Below, one piece after another: positions 54,236 through 61,799 of a DNA stretch of 64,000 bases. Origin of the DNA: UBA668 sp041918155 (GTDB lineage: Bacteria; Actinomycetota; Acidimicrobiia; Acidimicrobiales; Ilumatobacteraceae). Position 1 is the first letter of the stretch. Each line of letters begins with the position of its first letter. The notes beneath the pieces were generated by a model, which saw nothing but the letters and a program-made list of their open reading frames with translations, had not been told where the DNA came from and did no database searches. The DNA lies in NCBI GenBank assembly GCA_041918155.1, contig JAYRWH010000091.1:1-64000 (forward strand), written 5' to 3'. The position numbers and the translations under genes are program-made.

Positions 54236-56577
54236 CGGAACACCCGCTTGCGCTCGCGCTCGGACAGGAGCGGGCCGAGCGGCAGCCACATCTTCGGCGC
54301 GCCGGAGGCCTTGTCCCAGTGCTCCACCAGCCAGCCGCGCTTGCGGGCGATCGCGGCCAGGCGGGTCTCGGGGTTCACCGCGACCGGGAAGCCGACCGCC
54401 TCGAGCATCGGCAGGTCGCTGGAGCTGTCGGCGTAGGCGATGCTGTCCTCCAGCCGCAAGCCCTCGGAGGAGCAATAGTCGGCGAGGAGTTCGGCGCGGG
54501 TCTCGCCGGTGGGCGGCACCACGGCCATGTTGCCGCTGTACGTGCCGTCGGGGCGCACGCTCAGCTTGGCGGCGATGATCTCGTCGAACAGGGGGCGCAG
54601 GCCCTCCACCGCGAAGTCGAGTGCGCCGGTGATGAGGACCGTCTTGTGCCCGAGCGCGCGGTGCTCGCGCACCCGGCGCAGGCCGGCGGGGAAGCTCTTG
54701 GCGAGGATCAGGTTGGCCAGCAGTTCGGGCGAGTCCTCGGCGATCTGGCTCACCGGTGCGTCCTCGTAGCGGCGGTAGAAGAAGCGCAGGAAGTCGCTGC
54801 GATCTTTGCGGTCGACGGCCTGCAGCGTGGGCGCCTCGGCGATCGTGCGCAGCACATAACGGATGCGCTCGGGCGTGTTCAGCCGGCGGGTGGCGAGCCA
54901 CGAGTAGCTCTCCACGACATTGCTGGAGATGAGCGTGTTCTCCAGGTCGAAGGCGGCGACATGGCGATCGGGGGAGAGCACACTCTTGCGCAGCCGGGCC
55001 GTGCGATCGATCTTGCTCTTGCCCGGCGTGACCTTGGCGCGCGAGTGGTGCACGATCGAGGGCAGGTGGATGCCGCTGATGTACTTCGACCAGTCGACGC
55101 TGCGCGGGTCGAAGTTGAACGCTGCCTTGTCCGCGGCGTCGAGCGTCTCCCACACCGTGAGTAACTTCTCGACGGAGTACACGGCCTCGCACTCGGTGTA
55201 CAAGCCGTACAACAACACGTACTCGTACGCCCGGTCGATGTCGGTCTTCTTCTCCTCGAGCGACGCGGCCCACGAGGCCTGCTTGCCGCGCAGGGGAAGG
55301 GCCTGTAGCACGCGCTCGGTCCTGGCCGCGACGTTCTTCGCTCGCGCGAGCTGCTCCTTCACGCGACCGCGGGCGGGGAACTTCCACTCGGGCACGACGA
55401 TCGGCTGGCCCTCACTGTCGTACAGCGGGTGCTCGGTGAACCAGGCGCGGATGTCGTCGACCATCGCCTTGTAACGCAGCGGGTTGACACTGCCGCTGGC
55501 GACCTGGGTGATGTACGGGGCACTCGGGCCGGTGGCCGCGACGGTGATGATCGCCGCGACCACGATGTCGACGGGGATCACGTCGACGATGCCCTCGGGC
55601 ACGCCGGGGAACTCGCTGAGCAGGCCGCGGGCGTAGCTGAGGATCACCGGCTCGGCCATGCGGAACCCGCGGATCCAGCCGGGGAACGGCTCGGCGAGCG
55701 CGGACTCGATGATGCTCGGACGCACGATGTTGACCGGCAGGTCGCCCTTTGTCTCGGTGAGCGCCTGCTCGCCGAGCGCCTTGGTGTAGGCGTACGCGTC
55801 GGGCCAGCCGACGCTCGCGGCACGGCTACGGCCGGCCTCGACCAGCTGGGCCTTCACCCAGGCCTCGCGCAGGCTCTCCGTCTTGGAAGCGAGGGCCGGA
55901 CCGCCGGCCGCGCCGAGTTCCTTGCGCGCCTCGCTGCGGAAGAACGTGAGTTGCTCGGAGGAACGGCTCTTGGCCTCGATGTCACCGCGCAGGCGGCGGC
56001 TCGCCGTCACTTCCTTGCGCCAGTTCAGGCCGATGTCCCAGTGGCCCTCGCTGACGAGTGCCTCGGGGGCATTGCCGCGGCGGTTGCCGGCGACGTAGCA
56101 CGTGCTGACGCCCACGAGGTGGGGGCGGATGTTCATCGCATGGCAGGCCTCGGCGATGCGCACCGGGCCCATCAGGTTGATCTCCACCGCGCTGTCGAGC
56201 GGGCTGTCGAAGCTGACCGCGGCGGCGGAGTGGATGATCGTGTCGCAACTGGCGAAGATCGCCCGGTCGTGATCGTTCAGTCCGAGGCCGTCGGTGCTCA
56301 CGTCGCCGCCGATGGCCACCACGCGGCGGGCCACCATCTCCTCGAACGTCTCCACGCCAGCGGTGGCGAGCTCGCCCTTCAGCCGGTCGAAGCAGTTGTT
56401 CTTGAAGATCTCGCGGCGTACACGTTCGGTGGGATCGTGGCGCTTGCTGGGGCGAACGAGCAGCACCAGGGAGCACCCAGGCGCGCTGCGTAGCAGGCGC
56501 TCGACGAGCGCGGTGCCGACGAAGCCGGTGCTGCCGGTGATGGCGATGCGCTTGTTCGCGAGTTGTTCGGCGATCAT
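54232..56577 (-). CDS. Fusion of fatty acyl reductase (SDR) and HAD-IB phosphatase
   Basis: A 781-residue fusion. Residues 1-380 form an extended SDR like fatty acyl-CoA or thioester reductases (GSTGFVG 15-21, Tyr262-x3-Lys266, VNIVRPSIIESA). A helical linker (about 380-530) follows, then a HAD-IB phosphatase: FDLENTLIS (Asp544), LITGA (near 650), KTV lysine, and DSSSDLPML (717-725). The second motif-I acid is Glu546 instead of Asp. The likely reactions are acyl thioester reduction to aldehyde/alcohol and removal of a phosphate. It leads the operon with the dehydrogenase, LarA-like and PlsC genes. Confidence 0.83.
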   Translation of the reverse strand: MIAEQLANKRIAITGSTGFVGTALVERLLRSAPGCSLVLLVRPSKRHDPTERVRREIFKNNCFDRLKGELATAGVETFEEMVARRVVAIGGDVSTDGLGLNDHDRAIFASCDTIIHSAAAVSFDSPLDSAVEINLMGPVRIAEACHAMNIRPHLVGVSTCYVAGNRRGNAPEALVSEGHWDIGLNWRKEVTASRRLRGDIEAKSRSSEQLTFFRSEARKELGAAGGPALASKTESLREAWVKAQLVEAGRSRAASVGWPDAYAYTKALGEQALTETKGDLPVNIVRPSIIESALAEPFPGWIRGFRMAEPVILSYARGLLSEFPGVPEGIVDVIPVDIVVAAIITVAATGPSAPYITQVASGSVNPLRYKAMVDDIRAWFTEHPLYDSEGQPIVVPEWKFPARGRVKEQLARAKNVAARTERVLQALPLRGKQASWAASLEEKKTDIDRAYEYVLLYGLYTECEAVYSVEKLLTVWETLDAADKAAFNFDPRSVDWSKYISGIHLPSIVHHSRAKVTPGKSKIDRTARLRKSVLSPDRHVAAFDLENTLISSNVVESYSWLATRRLNTPERIRYVLRTIAEAPTLQAVDRKDRSDFLRFFYRRYEDAPVSQIAEDSPELLANLILAKSFPAGLRRVREHRALGHKTVLITGALDFAVEGLRPLFDEIIAAKLSVRPDGTYSGNMAVVPPTGETRAELLADYCSSEGLRLEDSIAYADSSSDLPMLEAVGFPVAVNPETRLAAIARKRGWLVEHWDKASGAPKMWLPLGPLLSERERKRVFR

Positions 56578-56586
56578 GCGCCACGC

Positions 56587-56592
56587 AGCCTA
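56587..56592 (-). promoter_or_regulatory. -10 hexamer of the FAR-HAD operon, leaderless type
   Basis: TAGGCT on the minus strand ends 9 bases before the ATG at 56577. The 24-bp palindrome begins 6 bases further upstream and covers the -35 position. Confidence 0.5.
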
Positions 56593-56597
56593 GCGCA

Positions 56598-56621
56598 TCT
56601 CTCTACCATATGGTAGAGAGA
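56598..56621. promoter_or_regulatory. Perfect 24-bp palindrome, probable operator of the FAR-HAD operon
   Basis: The half site TCTCTCTACCAT is followed directly by its exact reverse complement, centred between 56609 and 56610. It lies between a TetR gene and the operon and overlaps the expected -35 of the operon promoter, so it is the natural operator for the neighbouring TetR protein. Binding is inferred. Confidence 0.75.
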
Positions 56622-56694
56622 GTTCCGTGATCCCCGTTCCACCCCCCCATGGTCGGGCGCGATTCGTCCCGTCGCTGACCGGTTCGGGCCCCAC

Positions 56695-56733
56695 GGGCGC
56701 GATCTGTCCCACCGTGTGGCATGGATCGCGCCC
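56695..56733. promoter_or_regulatory. Inverted repeat upstream of the tetR gene
   Basis: GGGCGCGATC (56695-56704) and GATCGCGCCC (56724-56733) are perfect 10-base arms 19 bases apart. A further direct copy, CGGGCGCGATTCGTCCC (56654-56670), matches 56694-56710 in 15 of 17 bases. The set could be a second operator or promoter element controlling tetR. Confidence 0.4.
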
Positions 56734-56760
56734 ATTGGGCGGCGGATGGGGGTGCTGACG

Positions 56761-57360
56761 ATGGCAGCCCGCACCGACACCCGCGCCCGCATCCTCGAGG
56801 CCGCGACCGACCTGTTCGGGCTGCGCGGGGTGGATGCCGTCTCGCTCGACGTGATCGCCACCGAGGTGGGGGTGGCCAAGCAGACGTTGCTCTATTGGTT
56901 CCCGAGCAAGGACGATCTCGTGCAGGCCGTGCTCGTGCAGGCCGCGTTGCAGCTCGGCGTGGTGATCGAGGCGGCGATCCGCAGCACGACCGACGATCCG
57001 CTCGACCGCATCGAGGCCGTGGTGAAGGCCGTGTTCCGGCCGGCGGTGCGCCGCCCGGCCATGCTGGGCCTGATCCGCGAGGTCAGCCGCATGTCGCCGG
57101 CGCTCGGGCAGCGCTTCAGCACGGAACTCAAACCGCTCGTCGACAGGGCAGTCGTGTACCTGCAGTCGGAGATGGATCGCGGCCGCGTGCGCCGCGCCGA
57201 CCCGCGCCTGATCGCCGCGCTCTGTTATGCCACTGTCACGGGCATCGCCACCGAACCCGAGGTGCTGCGCGCCGTCGGCTGGCGGGCCGACACAGTGGAA
57301 CTGCGCCGTCTGCGCAGCGAGCTGCTCAACTTCCTTCGGGCAGCCCTGACGCCGGTGTGA
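56761..57360 (+). CDS. TetR-family transcriptional regulator
   Basis: A 199-residue repressor-type regulator. The N-terminal helix-turn-helix domain (residues 1-55) reads RARILEAATDLFGLRGVDAVSLDVIATEVGVAKQTLLYWF in TetR register; the rest is a helical ligand-binding domain. It is divergent from the FAR-HAD operon and most likely controls it through the 24-bp palindrome. The ligand could be an acyl-CoA or lipid intermediate, by analogy only. In-frame starts at 56746 and 56716 are possible; 56761 places the HTH as in the family. Confidence 0.88.
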   Translation: MAARTDTRARILEAATDLFGLRGVDAVSLDVIATEVGVAKQTLLYWFPSKDDLVQAVLVQAALQLGVVIEAAIRSTTDDPLDRIEAVVKAVFRPAVRRPAMLGLIREVSRMSPALGQRFSTELKPLVDRAVVYLQSEMDRGRVRRADPRLIAALCYATVTGIATEPEVLRAVGWRADTVELRRLRSELLNFLRAALTPV

Positions 57361-57362
57361 AC

Positions 57363-57368
57363 TAGATT
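57363..57368 (+). promoter_or_regulatory. -10 hexamer of the lipoprotein gene, leaderless type
   Basis: TAGATT ends 6 bases before the ATG at 57375 and starts 3 bases after the tetR stop. Confidence 0.5.
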
Positions 57369-57374
57369 CGCGGA

Positions 57375-58346
57375 ATGCAACGGTTCTCTGCTCTTGTGCT
57401 GGCCTCGGTCGTGTTCGGCGCAGCGGCATGCAGCGACGGTGGCTCGTCCGCGTCGCCCGAGCAGGCCGTGAAGGTCGAGGCCCTCGGGCACACGATCGCC
57501 GCGCTCGACGATCGGGTGTGGGTGCTCTCCGACGACCGTATGGTCGAGTTCGGGGCCGACGGCGAGGCCACCGGTCGATCGACCGTCGTGAGCGGCCTCG
57601 GTGGGGTGGTGCTCGAGGTGCACGGTGGCGGCTTGTGGCTGCGTGGCGCATACGGCACGGCTCTGTTCGATGCGACGGCGGCGAAGATCTCCGCGCACAG
57701 CGATGTGGCCTACGAGTCGCTGGCGATTGCCGGCGGGCGCATGTTCGGCGCCCGCGACAGCGACCTCTACGAGATCGATCCGCTCACGGTTGAAGAGTTG
57801 GGCATGGTCGAGTTGCCGCGCGATCCCATCGGCTCTGTCTATGAGGTGGTGTGGACCCCGCTCGTCGCCGTCGGCGAGCACGTGTGGGTGACCGTGGCAT
57901 TCGGCGCGACGTGGCGGATCTGCGACTTCGACCCGGCGAACAGCACGTTCGGGAGCCAGGTTCGGCTCGTTCCCGACAACGCCGCGTCCGCAGTGCTGAG
58001 TGGCGAGCGCATCTGGGTGGCCGACCGACACGGCGCGGCGCAGGGCGTGGTCGTCGCCACCGGCGAGTCGGTCGACCCGGCGAAGCCATGGCCTGTCGGT
58101 GACACGATCCTCGACGACAGTGGCTCGCTCTTCGGGGCCGCCGACGGCTCGCTGTGGCTGCTCGATCAGCCGGCCCAGGTGGTGTGGCAGCTCGATCCGG
58201 TGAACGGCGCGGCGATCGCGTCGTTCCATCTCAAGTGGCGACCGTCAGCAATGGCAGTCACCACGACCGACCTGTGGTTCGTGAACGGCTCCGACGGGCG
58301 GCTTACCCGCTTGCCGCGCGCCGCGCTGCGGCCCGCTCAGTCGTAG
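57375..58346 (+). CDS. Lipoprotein with beta-propeller-like repeats
   Basis: A 323-residue exported lipoprotein (lipobox AAAC, Cys19). The rest consists of repeated short strands with Trp/Asp-rich turns (DRVWVLSDDRMVEFG, GGGLWLRGAYGTALFD, ERIWVADRHG, DGSLWLLDQPAQVVWQLDP, TDLWFVNGSDGRLTRL), as in beta-propeller proteins such as the NHL/SMP-30/PQQ-like groups. No catalytic motif is evident. The end overlaps the convergent DUF1905 gene by 10 bases. Function unknown. Confidence 0.68.
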   Translation: MQRFSALVLASVVFGAAACSDGGSSASPEQAVKVEALGHTIAALDDRVWVLSDDRMVEFGADGEATGRSTVVSGLGGVVLEVHGGGLWLRGAYGTALFDATAAKISAHSDVAYESLAIAGGRMFGARDSDLYEIDPLTVEELGMVELPRDPIGSVYEVVWTPLVAVGEHVWVTVAFGATWRICDFDPANSTFGSQVRLVPDNAASAVLSGERIWVADRHGAAQGVVVATGESVDPAKPWPVGDTILDDSGSLFGAADGSLWLLDQPAQVVWQLDPVNGAAIASFHLKWRPSAMAVTTTDLWFVNGSDGRLTRLPRAALRPAQS

Positions 58347-58645
58347 CCGGCGAGCTCCAGCCGCACAAGTGCGGGGGTGCCCGGCGCAAGGCCCTCGGCC
58401 TTGCGGACCGCGGCTTTCACGGGGAGGATGAATGACTCGCGCCGCTTGTCGGGGAACACCGAGGTCGACCAACTCGTGCGGCCGACCGTCACCCGCACCG
58501 GCACGGAGCCGAAGCCGCCTTGCTTGCCGGTGGTGATCTCGTCGATCTCGTCGGTCACCTCGAAGGGCAGGGTGAGGAAGTGCCACGCCGCGTTGCCGTC
58601 CCACTTCCACAGTGGGGCGGTGAACTCCCACGCCGGCGAGCTCAC
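58337..58645 (-). CDS. DUF1905-family small protein
   Basis: A 102-residue protein with the DUF1905 pattern: an N-terminal EFTAPLWKWDGNAAWHFLTLP strand pair, GFGSVPVRVTVGRTSWSTSVFPDK in the middle and VRLEL at the end. Its function is not known. It overlaps the stop of the M20 amidohydrolase by ATGA and so is co-translated with it, and it overlaps the convergent lipoprotein gene by 10 bases. Confidence 0.78.
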   Translation of the reverse strand: MSSPAWEFTAPLWKWDGNAAWHFLTLPFEVTDEIDEITTGKQGGFGSVPVRVTVGRTSWSTSVFPDKRRESFILPVKAAVRKAEGLAPGTPALVRLELAGYD

Positions 58646-59880
58646 CGGTTGACGGCCTCCAGCACGACCTGGTGGAAGGCGGTGATGCCCTTGGCCAGGT
58701 GGTCGTCGGGTGTGTCCTCTTCCTTCGTGTGCGACAGGCCGGCGATCGAGGAGGTGAACACCATCGCGGTCGGCACCACGCGGGCCATCTCCGAGGCGTC
58801 GTGCAACGCGCCGCTCGCCAGCTCGAAGCGGTGTCCCTCAACGGCCTCGACAGCGTTGCGGACGGACTCGACCAACACCGGGTCGAAGATCATCGGCGGG
58901 ATGCGGAAGATGTGCTCGAGTTGCACCGAGCAGTCCTCGGCCGCAGCGGCACGAGCAGCGGCATCCTTCGCCTCGGCGAACATCGCCGCGAGCGAGTCGG
59001 CATCGATGTGGCGCATGTCCATCGTGCACACGGTCTGGCCGGGCACGGCGGTGACGACGCCCGGCCAGCAGGTGACGCTGCCGACGGTGGTGACGCCGTT
59101 GTGGCGCAGGCCGATCTCGGCCAACTCGAGCGCGAAGCGGCTCATCGCCCTCAGCGAGTCGCGGCGCATCGGCATCGGCATGGTGCCCGCATGCGCGGCC
59201 TGACCACTGAACACGAGGCGCTCGCGCTCGATACCGACGGTGCCGGTGACCACGCCCACGCCGAGGCCGTGCTGCTCGAGCACCGGCCCCTGCTCGATGT
59301 GCAGCTCGAGGTAGGCGACGACGTGTTCGAGGCGGGTGCGGGCACCTTCCATCGCGTCGAGCGCGACCCCGTGTTGGGCGACGACCTCGGGCAGCGCGTT
59401 GCCCTGCTTGTCCTTCAGTTCGCGCAGGATGTCGAGATCGAGGGTGCCCACGACCGCGCCGCTGCCGAACAGGCTGCGGCTGAAACGCGCCCCCTCCTCG
59501 TCGGCCCAGTCGACCAGCGCGAACGAACGCTTGGGGGGCTGGGGTGCCGCAGCCAGCGAGCGCAGCACCTCCAGCCCACCCATCACGCCGAGCGCCCCGT
59601 CGAGCCAGCCGCCCGCCGGCACCGAGTCGAGATGCGAACCGACCACCACCGTGTCGGGCGATTGCCCTTTCAGATAGGCCCACAAGTTTCCCGCTTCGTC
59701 CTGCTCGACCGTGACCGGCAGGGTCGACAGCTCCTCGCGCAACAGCGCACGGGCCTCGGCCCATTCAGGTGTCCAGCACAGCCGGCGCGACCCCGCGGGG
59801 CCGCCCGTGCGCGCGGCCAGCTCGCGCAGGTCGCGGATGGCACGGTGGGCGTCGAAGGTGGGCGACTCCGGGGTGGTCAT
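58642..59880 (-). CDS. M20-family amidohydrolase (allantoate amidohydrolase / N-carbamoyl-L-amino acid hydrolase type)
   Basis: A 412-residue cytosolic zinc amidase. Di-zinc ligands are in VVGSHLDSVPAGGWLDG, WADEEGARF, LELHIEQGPVLE and the C-terminal GLSHTKEEDTPDDHL. The lid/dimerisation domain is around residues 210-325. It cleaves N-carbamoyl amino acids, allantoate or ureidoglycolate-like substrates; the exact one cannot be read. No other purine-degradation gene is nearby. TAGCCT lies 7 bases before the ATG. Confidence 0.88.
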   Translation of the reverse strand: MTTPESPTFDAHRAIRDLRELAARTGGPAGSRRLCWTPEWAEARALLREELSTLPVTVEQDEAGNLWAYLKGQSPDTVVVGSHLDSVPAGGWLDGALGVMGGLEVLRSLAAAPQPPKRSFALVDWADEEGARFSRSLFGSGAVVGTLDLDILRELKDKQGNALPEVVAQHGVALDAMEGARTRLEHVVAYLELHIEQGPVLEQHGLGVGVVTGTVGIERERLVFSGQAAHAGTMPMPMRRDSLRAMSRFALELAEIGLRHNGVTTVGSVTCWPGVVTAVPGQTVCTMDMRHIDADSLAAMFAEAKDAAARAAAAEDCSVQLEHIFRIPPMIFDPVLVESVRNAVEAVEGHRFELASGALHDASEMARVVPTAMVFTSSIAGLSHTKEEDTPDDHLAKGITAFHQVVLEAVNR

Positions 59881-59887
59881 CCGCTGC

Positions 59888-59893
59888 AGGCTA
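59888..59893 (-). promoter_or_regulatory. -10 hexamer of the M20 gene, leaderless type
   Basis: TAGCCT on the minus strand ends 7 bases before the ATG at 59880; no Shine-Dalgarno is seen. Confidence 0.5.
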
Positions 59894-59903
59894 ATGCGTC
59901 GGA

Positions 59904-60659
59904 TCAGCGGGTGATCATGGCAGCCAGCGCGGCCTGGGCGAGAGGGAGCAGTTGCTCCACGGTGGCGGGCGCGAGGCCGAGGGCGACGGTGCTGGTGGGC
60001 GCGGACACCAAGCCGGGCTGGGTGGTGAGTGCGACGCGGGCGCCAGCGCCGTAGCCGGTGACGAGCACCGACGTGCCGTCGGGGGCCACAGCGAGTACCG
60101 AAACCGCGTGAGGGCCGGTGGAAGCGAATGTGGAATCGTCGAGCGCGACGAACTCGCCCTCATTGGGCAGGGTGCGTGCAGCCGACGCAGCCACTGAACG
60201 CCATGCGATCGTGACGATGTCGCTGCCGTCGGCGAGCGTGACCTGCACGTAGTGATGGGTGGTGCAGAACCCGGGCGTGGGCGCGAGGTCGCGGATCGCG
60301 GACGTGGCAAAGCTGCCGAACGTGTCGGCCGCTCCGTGGAGCATCACGTCCGAGAGACGGGCGAGTTGCGGGCTCGACATGGTGATCTCGGCGTTCAACC
60401 CCAGGGCACCGGCAGCGCCATCGTGGTACCACTCGGCGGCAGCGGCGGAGACATCCCCGGCTTGGTCGACGCACCCGATGTCCACCGGCGTCGCGGCCAC
60501 GGGCACCGTCGGCACCGGCGATGCTTCGGTGCTGTCGCCAAAGGGCCACCAAGTGGCGTCCCACGGCTTCACGAGCACGACCGCCGCGGCGGCAGCGACC
60601 GCACAGGTGATGGCGAGCACGGCGGTGCGACGACGACGACGGCGGGCGAACAGTTGCAC
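59904..60659 (-). CDS. Membrane-anchored exported protein, unknown function
   Basis: A 251-residue protein with a basic N-terminus (ARRRRRRT) and one signal-anchor helix (AVLAITCAVAAAAAVVLV), then an extracytoplasmic domain of about 200 residues with two cysteines (CVDQ and FCTTHHY) that could form a disulfide. No motif is recognised. The GTG start lies 9 bases after the ddl stop behind AGGA, so it is probably translated from the ddl transcript. Confidence 0.65.
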   Translation of the reverse strand: MQLFARRRRRRTAVLAITCAVAAAAAVVLVKPWDATWWPFGDSTEASPVPTVPVAATPVDIGCVDQAGDVSAAAAEWYHDGAAGALGLNAEITMSSPQLARLSDVMLHGAADTFGSFATSAIRDLAPTPGFCTTHHYVQVTLADGSDIVTIAWRSVAASAARTLPNEGEFVALDDSTFASTGPHAVSVLAVAPDGTSVLVTGYGAGARVALTTQPGLVSAPTSTVALGLAPATVEQLLPLAQAALAAMITR

Positions 60660-60668
60660 GGTGGTTTC

Positions 60669-61772
60669 CTAATGGCCGGTGTTGCGCCGCCGGCGGGAGT
60701 GCCGTTCGAGCGCGAGGCGGACGAGTTCGTCGATGAGGTCGGCGTACGGAAGGCCAGTGGCGACCCACAGCTTGGGGTACATCGAGATCGGGGTGAAGCC
60801 GGGCATCGTGTTCACCTCGTTGAGCAGGAAGCCGCGCCCATGCTCCTCGAGGAAGAAGTCCACCCGGGCGAGGCCTTCGCAGCGCAGCGCGCTGTACGCC
60901 CGGAGCGCCAGGGCCTGCACCTCGGCGGTCTGCTCGGCGGTGATCGACGCGGGGATACGCGTCTGTGACCCGCTGTCGATGTACTTGTCGGCGTAGTCGT
61001 AGAACTCGGCGCCGGGCACCACCTCGCCGGGCACGCTGGCTCGTGGATCGAGGTTGCCGAGCACCGCCACCTCGATCTCGCGGCACGTGACCGCTTCTTC
61101 CACGACGGCCCACTCGTCGTAGGTGTAGGCGAGCACGAGTGCGTCGCGCAGCGCTTCCACCGTCTTGGCCTTGCTGACCCCGACCGACGAGCCCATGTTC
61201 GCCGGCTTCACGAATACGGGCAGCCCGAGGTGCTCGACGAGTTGGGCGGGTGTGCCCGGTGTGCAGTGGTCGGCGCGGATGGAGACGTGGCGGGCCTGGG
61301 GGATGCCGTTGATCGCAGTGATCTGCTTGGCCATCGCTTTGTCCATGGACACCGCCGAGCCGAGCACGCCGCTGCCGACGTAGGGCAGGTCCGCCAACTC
61401 CAGCATGCCTTGCACCGTGCCGTCCTCGCCGAGTGGGCCGTGCAGCAGGGGCACCACGACGGTGGTACGTGAGGAGGTAGGGGTGATCGCCGCGGTCGGC
61501 TCAACGATGTCGCCAGTGGCGTCGAGCCTTCCCGGAAGGGCGTCGGGCCCGTCGGCCAAGGCGGCCACAGCCTGCGAGGCGAGCGACCAGCGGCCGTCGC
61601 GCCCGATGCCGATGGGGGTGACGCGGTACTTGGCCGGGTCGACGGCGCGCAGCACGTGCGCGGCGGTCGTGCAGCTCACATCGTGCTCGGCCGACTGGCC
61701 ACCGAACAGCACGATCAGGTCGATGCGATCGTCGCCCGATCCGCTGTGCTGCTGAGGTGTCACGGCCGTCAT
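60669..61772 (-). CDS. ddl: D-alanine--D-alanine ligase
   Basis: Joins two D-alanines with ATP for peptidoglycan stem peptides; MurF, encoded divergently, uses the product. The 367-residue ATP-grasp enzyme has LFGGQSAEHDVS at the N-terminus, LLHGPLGEDGTVQGMLEL, PVFVKPANMGSSVGVSKA, and the C-terminal metal and ligand site RVDFFLEEHGRGFLLNEVNTMPGFT. The frame is open for another 1.2 kb; the ATG at 61772 is set by family alignment and the -10 box. Confidence 0.97.
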   Translation of the reverse strand: MTAVTPQQHSGSGDDRIDLIVLFGGQSAEHDVSCTTAAHVLRAVDPAKYRVTPIGIGRDGRWSLASQAVAALADGPDALPGRLDATGDIVEPTAAITPTSSRTTVVVPLLHGPLGEDGTVQGMLELADLPYVGSGVLGSAVSMDKAMAKQITAINGIPQARHVSIRADHCTPGTPAQLVEHLGLPVFVKPANMGSSVGVSKAKTVEALRDALVLAYTYDEWAVVEEAVTCREIEVAVLGNLDPRASVPGEVVPGAEFYDYADKYIDSGSQTRIPASITAEQTAEVQALALRAYSALRCEGLARVDFFLEEHGRGFLLNEVNTMPGFTPISMYPKLWVATGLPYADLIDELVRLALERHSRRRRNTGH

Positions 61773-61781
61773 GCGAACCCG

Positions 61782-61791
61782 ACGGTACCGT
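61782..61791. promoter_or_regulatory. Palindromic shared -10 of ddl and murF (bidirectional promoter)
   Basis: ACGGTACCGT is a perfect palindrome. Read on the plus strand, TACCGT (61786-61791) ends 8 bases before the murF ATG; on the minus strand, TACCGT (61787-61782) ends 9 bases before the ddl ATG. Both transcripts would be leaderless and polymerase could bind in only one direction at a time. Confidence 0.6.
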
Positions 61792-61799
61792 GTGCGACG

